From JAWXBG01 sp044375415 (GTDB lineage: Bacteria; Bacteroidota; Bacteroidia; Flavobacteriales_D; Sanyastnellaceae), in assembly GCA_044375415.1 (NCBI GenBank), contig JBILMS010000005.1:26661-90660 (forward strand): a stretch of DNA of 64,000 bases, read 5' to 3'. This document shows, piece after piece, positions 63,194 through 64,000 of this stretch (the stretch's first letter is position 1; each line of letters opens with the position of its first letter). The position numbers and the translations under genes were made by a program. A model generated the notes under the pieces. That model saw only the letters and a list, made by a program, of their open reading frames with translations. It did no database searches and was not told the origin of the DNA.

Positions 63194-64000
63194 GAGTGCT
63201 TGAATATGCTTTTCCAATTGGCCATAATTCCTACAGAACGTACAAAGAAAACTGGTTCTTCAACGAAGAGGCCATAGGTTGTCCGGACCCTGCAGCTATA
63301 AACTACAATCCGGATGCAACCATTTTACTAATTAATCTTTGTCAATACGATTACGACGATGATGGGTATTCAGTACAGATGGGCGATTGCGATGATGATA
63401 ATATTGCCATCGGTCCGGATGCAACTGACATTCCTTACGATGGAATCGATCAGGATTGTGATGGATTCGATCTAACAGATGTGGACAACGATGGTTTCGA
63501 AATAGAAGATGACTGTGATGACAACGACAATTCTATTTTCCCCGGAAGTACCGAAATACCCTACGATGGAATAGACCAAGACTGCAATGGCACAGACTTA
63601 ACAGATGTGGATGGAGATGGCGTTTCGTTTCCTCAAGACTGCGACGACGAAAATGAAAACGTTGGGCCGGGTGTTGAGGAAATTGCTAACGATGGAATAG
63701 ATCAGGATTGTAGCGGTTTAGATTTTGTAGATTTAGATGGAGATGGTTATGATTCCAATGTGGATGATTGCAACGATAATGACAACACAATTTATCCCGG
63801 AGCTGAGGAAATTGCAGATGACGGAATCGATCAAGATTGCAGTGGTTTCGACTTAACAGATGTCGACAATGACGGCTTCAGTGCAGATGTTGATTGCAAT
63901 GACAATGATGAAACAGTAAACCCCGATGCCGTAGAAATTCCAAATGATGGTATCGATCAGGATTGTAGCGGTGCCGATTTTGCAGATCTCGATGGAGATG
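63181..64000 (+). CDS. Arylsulfotransferase-like continuation with MopE repeats (incomplete, window end)
   Basis: Frame open from about 63157 to the window end; an ATG is at 63181. It first completes the sulfotransferase domain (VTEVNMEGVRVLEYAFPIGHNSYRTYKENW), then a linker with CPDPAAINYNPDAT, then a series of ~42-residue repeats of DxDxDGxx and DCDDND...DGIDQDC, Asp/Asn-rich motifs seen in MopE-type and thrombospondin-type calcium-binding proteins. In the genome it is probably the same gene as 61757-63193. The protein end is outside the window. Confidence 0.75.
   Translation, partial: MEGVRVLEYAFPIGHNSYRTYKENWFFNEEAIGCPDPAAINYNPDATILLINLCQYDYDDDGYSVQMGDCDDDNIAIGPDATDIPYDGIDQDCDGFDLTDVDNDGFEIEDDCDDNDNSIFPGSTEIPYDGIDQDCNGTDLTDVDGDGVSFPQDCDDENENVGPGVEEIANDGIDQDCSGLDFVDLDGDGYDSNVDDCNDNDNTIYPGAEEIADDGIDQDCSGFDLTDVDNDGFSADVDCNDNDETVNPDAVEIPNDGIDQDCSGADFADLDGD
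63340..64000 (+). repeat. Tandem 126/129-bp coding repeats (MopE type)
   Basis: The word for DGIDQDC begins near 63439, 63565, 63691, 63820 and 63946, spaced 126, 126, 129 and 126 bp. Each copy encodes about 42 residues with paired Cys and many Asp. The array continues out of the window. Confidence 0.85.

Noticed and set aside
63340..64000. Tandem repeats as a possible CRISPR array
   Set aside because: The period is 126/129 bp, the copies encode Asp-rich protein repeats in frame, and there are no short direct repeats with unique spacers.

Overview
The window comes from a Bacteroidota genome, most likely a free-living member of the Flavobacteriales such as a Cryomorphaceae/Crocinitomicaceae relative. 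The evidence is low GC and several hallmarks of the phylum: a SusC/SusD pair, a PorE-like TPR/PD40/OmpA protein, type IX secretion (T9SS) C-terminal domains of both type A and the gliding-motility type, a propeller-type histidine kinase, an FtsE without adjacent FtsX, and a TAnnTTTG-like promoter. The taxonomic call is inference; no rRNA, tRNA, CRISPR array, phage gene or insertion sequence was seen.

Layout. 1-9.7 kb: the end of an M16 peptidase, an outer-membrane barrel protein, a repeat-like intergenic element, ftsE with a GT2 glycosyltransferase, a convergent GT4 glycosyltransferase with an exonuclease, a PorE-like envelope protein and a 2-oxoacid dehydrogenase E2. 9.9-16 kb: a GT2/glycosylphosphotransferase-like fusion, recR, a RidA-family protein, a divergent sodium/solute symporter, a VIT-family transporter and a GNAT acetyltransferase. 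16-34 kb is the most unusual part. Two related operons encode secreted beta-helix proteins followed by giant multidomain proteins (1379 and about 1906 residues) that end in a paired dockerin-like repeat instead of a T9SS domain. Between them, on the opposite strand, lie a LuxR-type response regulator and a propeller sensor kinase. Both operons carry a TACG-N8-CGTA palindrome at the same distance from a TTTG promoter-like element, which suggests joint control by this pair.

34-49 kb: a secreted alpha/beta hydrolase next to susD and susC (susC has a structured leader), several T9SS cargo proteins, and paaE and paaA of the phenylacetyl-CoA epoxidase. 49-52 kb: a compact minus-strand operon of Crp/Fnr regulator, three rhodaneses, thioredoxin, sterol-desaturase-type hydroxylase and a small membrane protein. 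It separates paaEA from paaBCD (52.3-53.9 kb). 54-62 kb: housekeeping genes (ABC-F ATPase, ElaA-like acetyltransferase, DinB-like protein, O-antigen ligase family, CTP synthase, AI-2E family permease, SixA-like phosphatase). 61.7 kb to the end: an arylsulfotransferase-like secreted protein whose frame breaks at about 63.155 kb and then continues into a run of calcium-binding-like MopE repeats that leaves the window.

Much of the window serves the cell surface: secreted adhesin-like proteins, outer-membrane nutrient uptake, polysaccharide glycosyltransferases and T9SS cargo, with aromatic degradation and redox/sulfur functions alongside.
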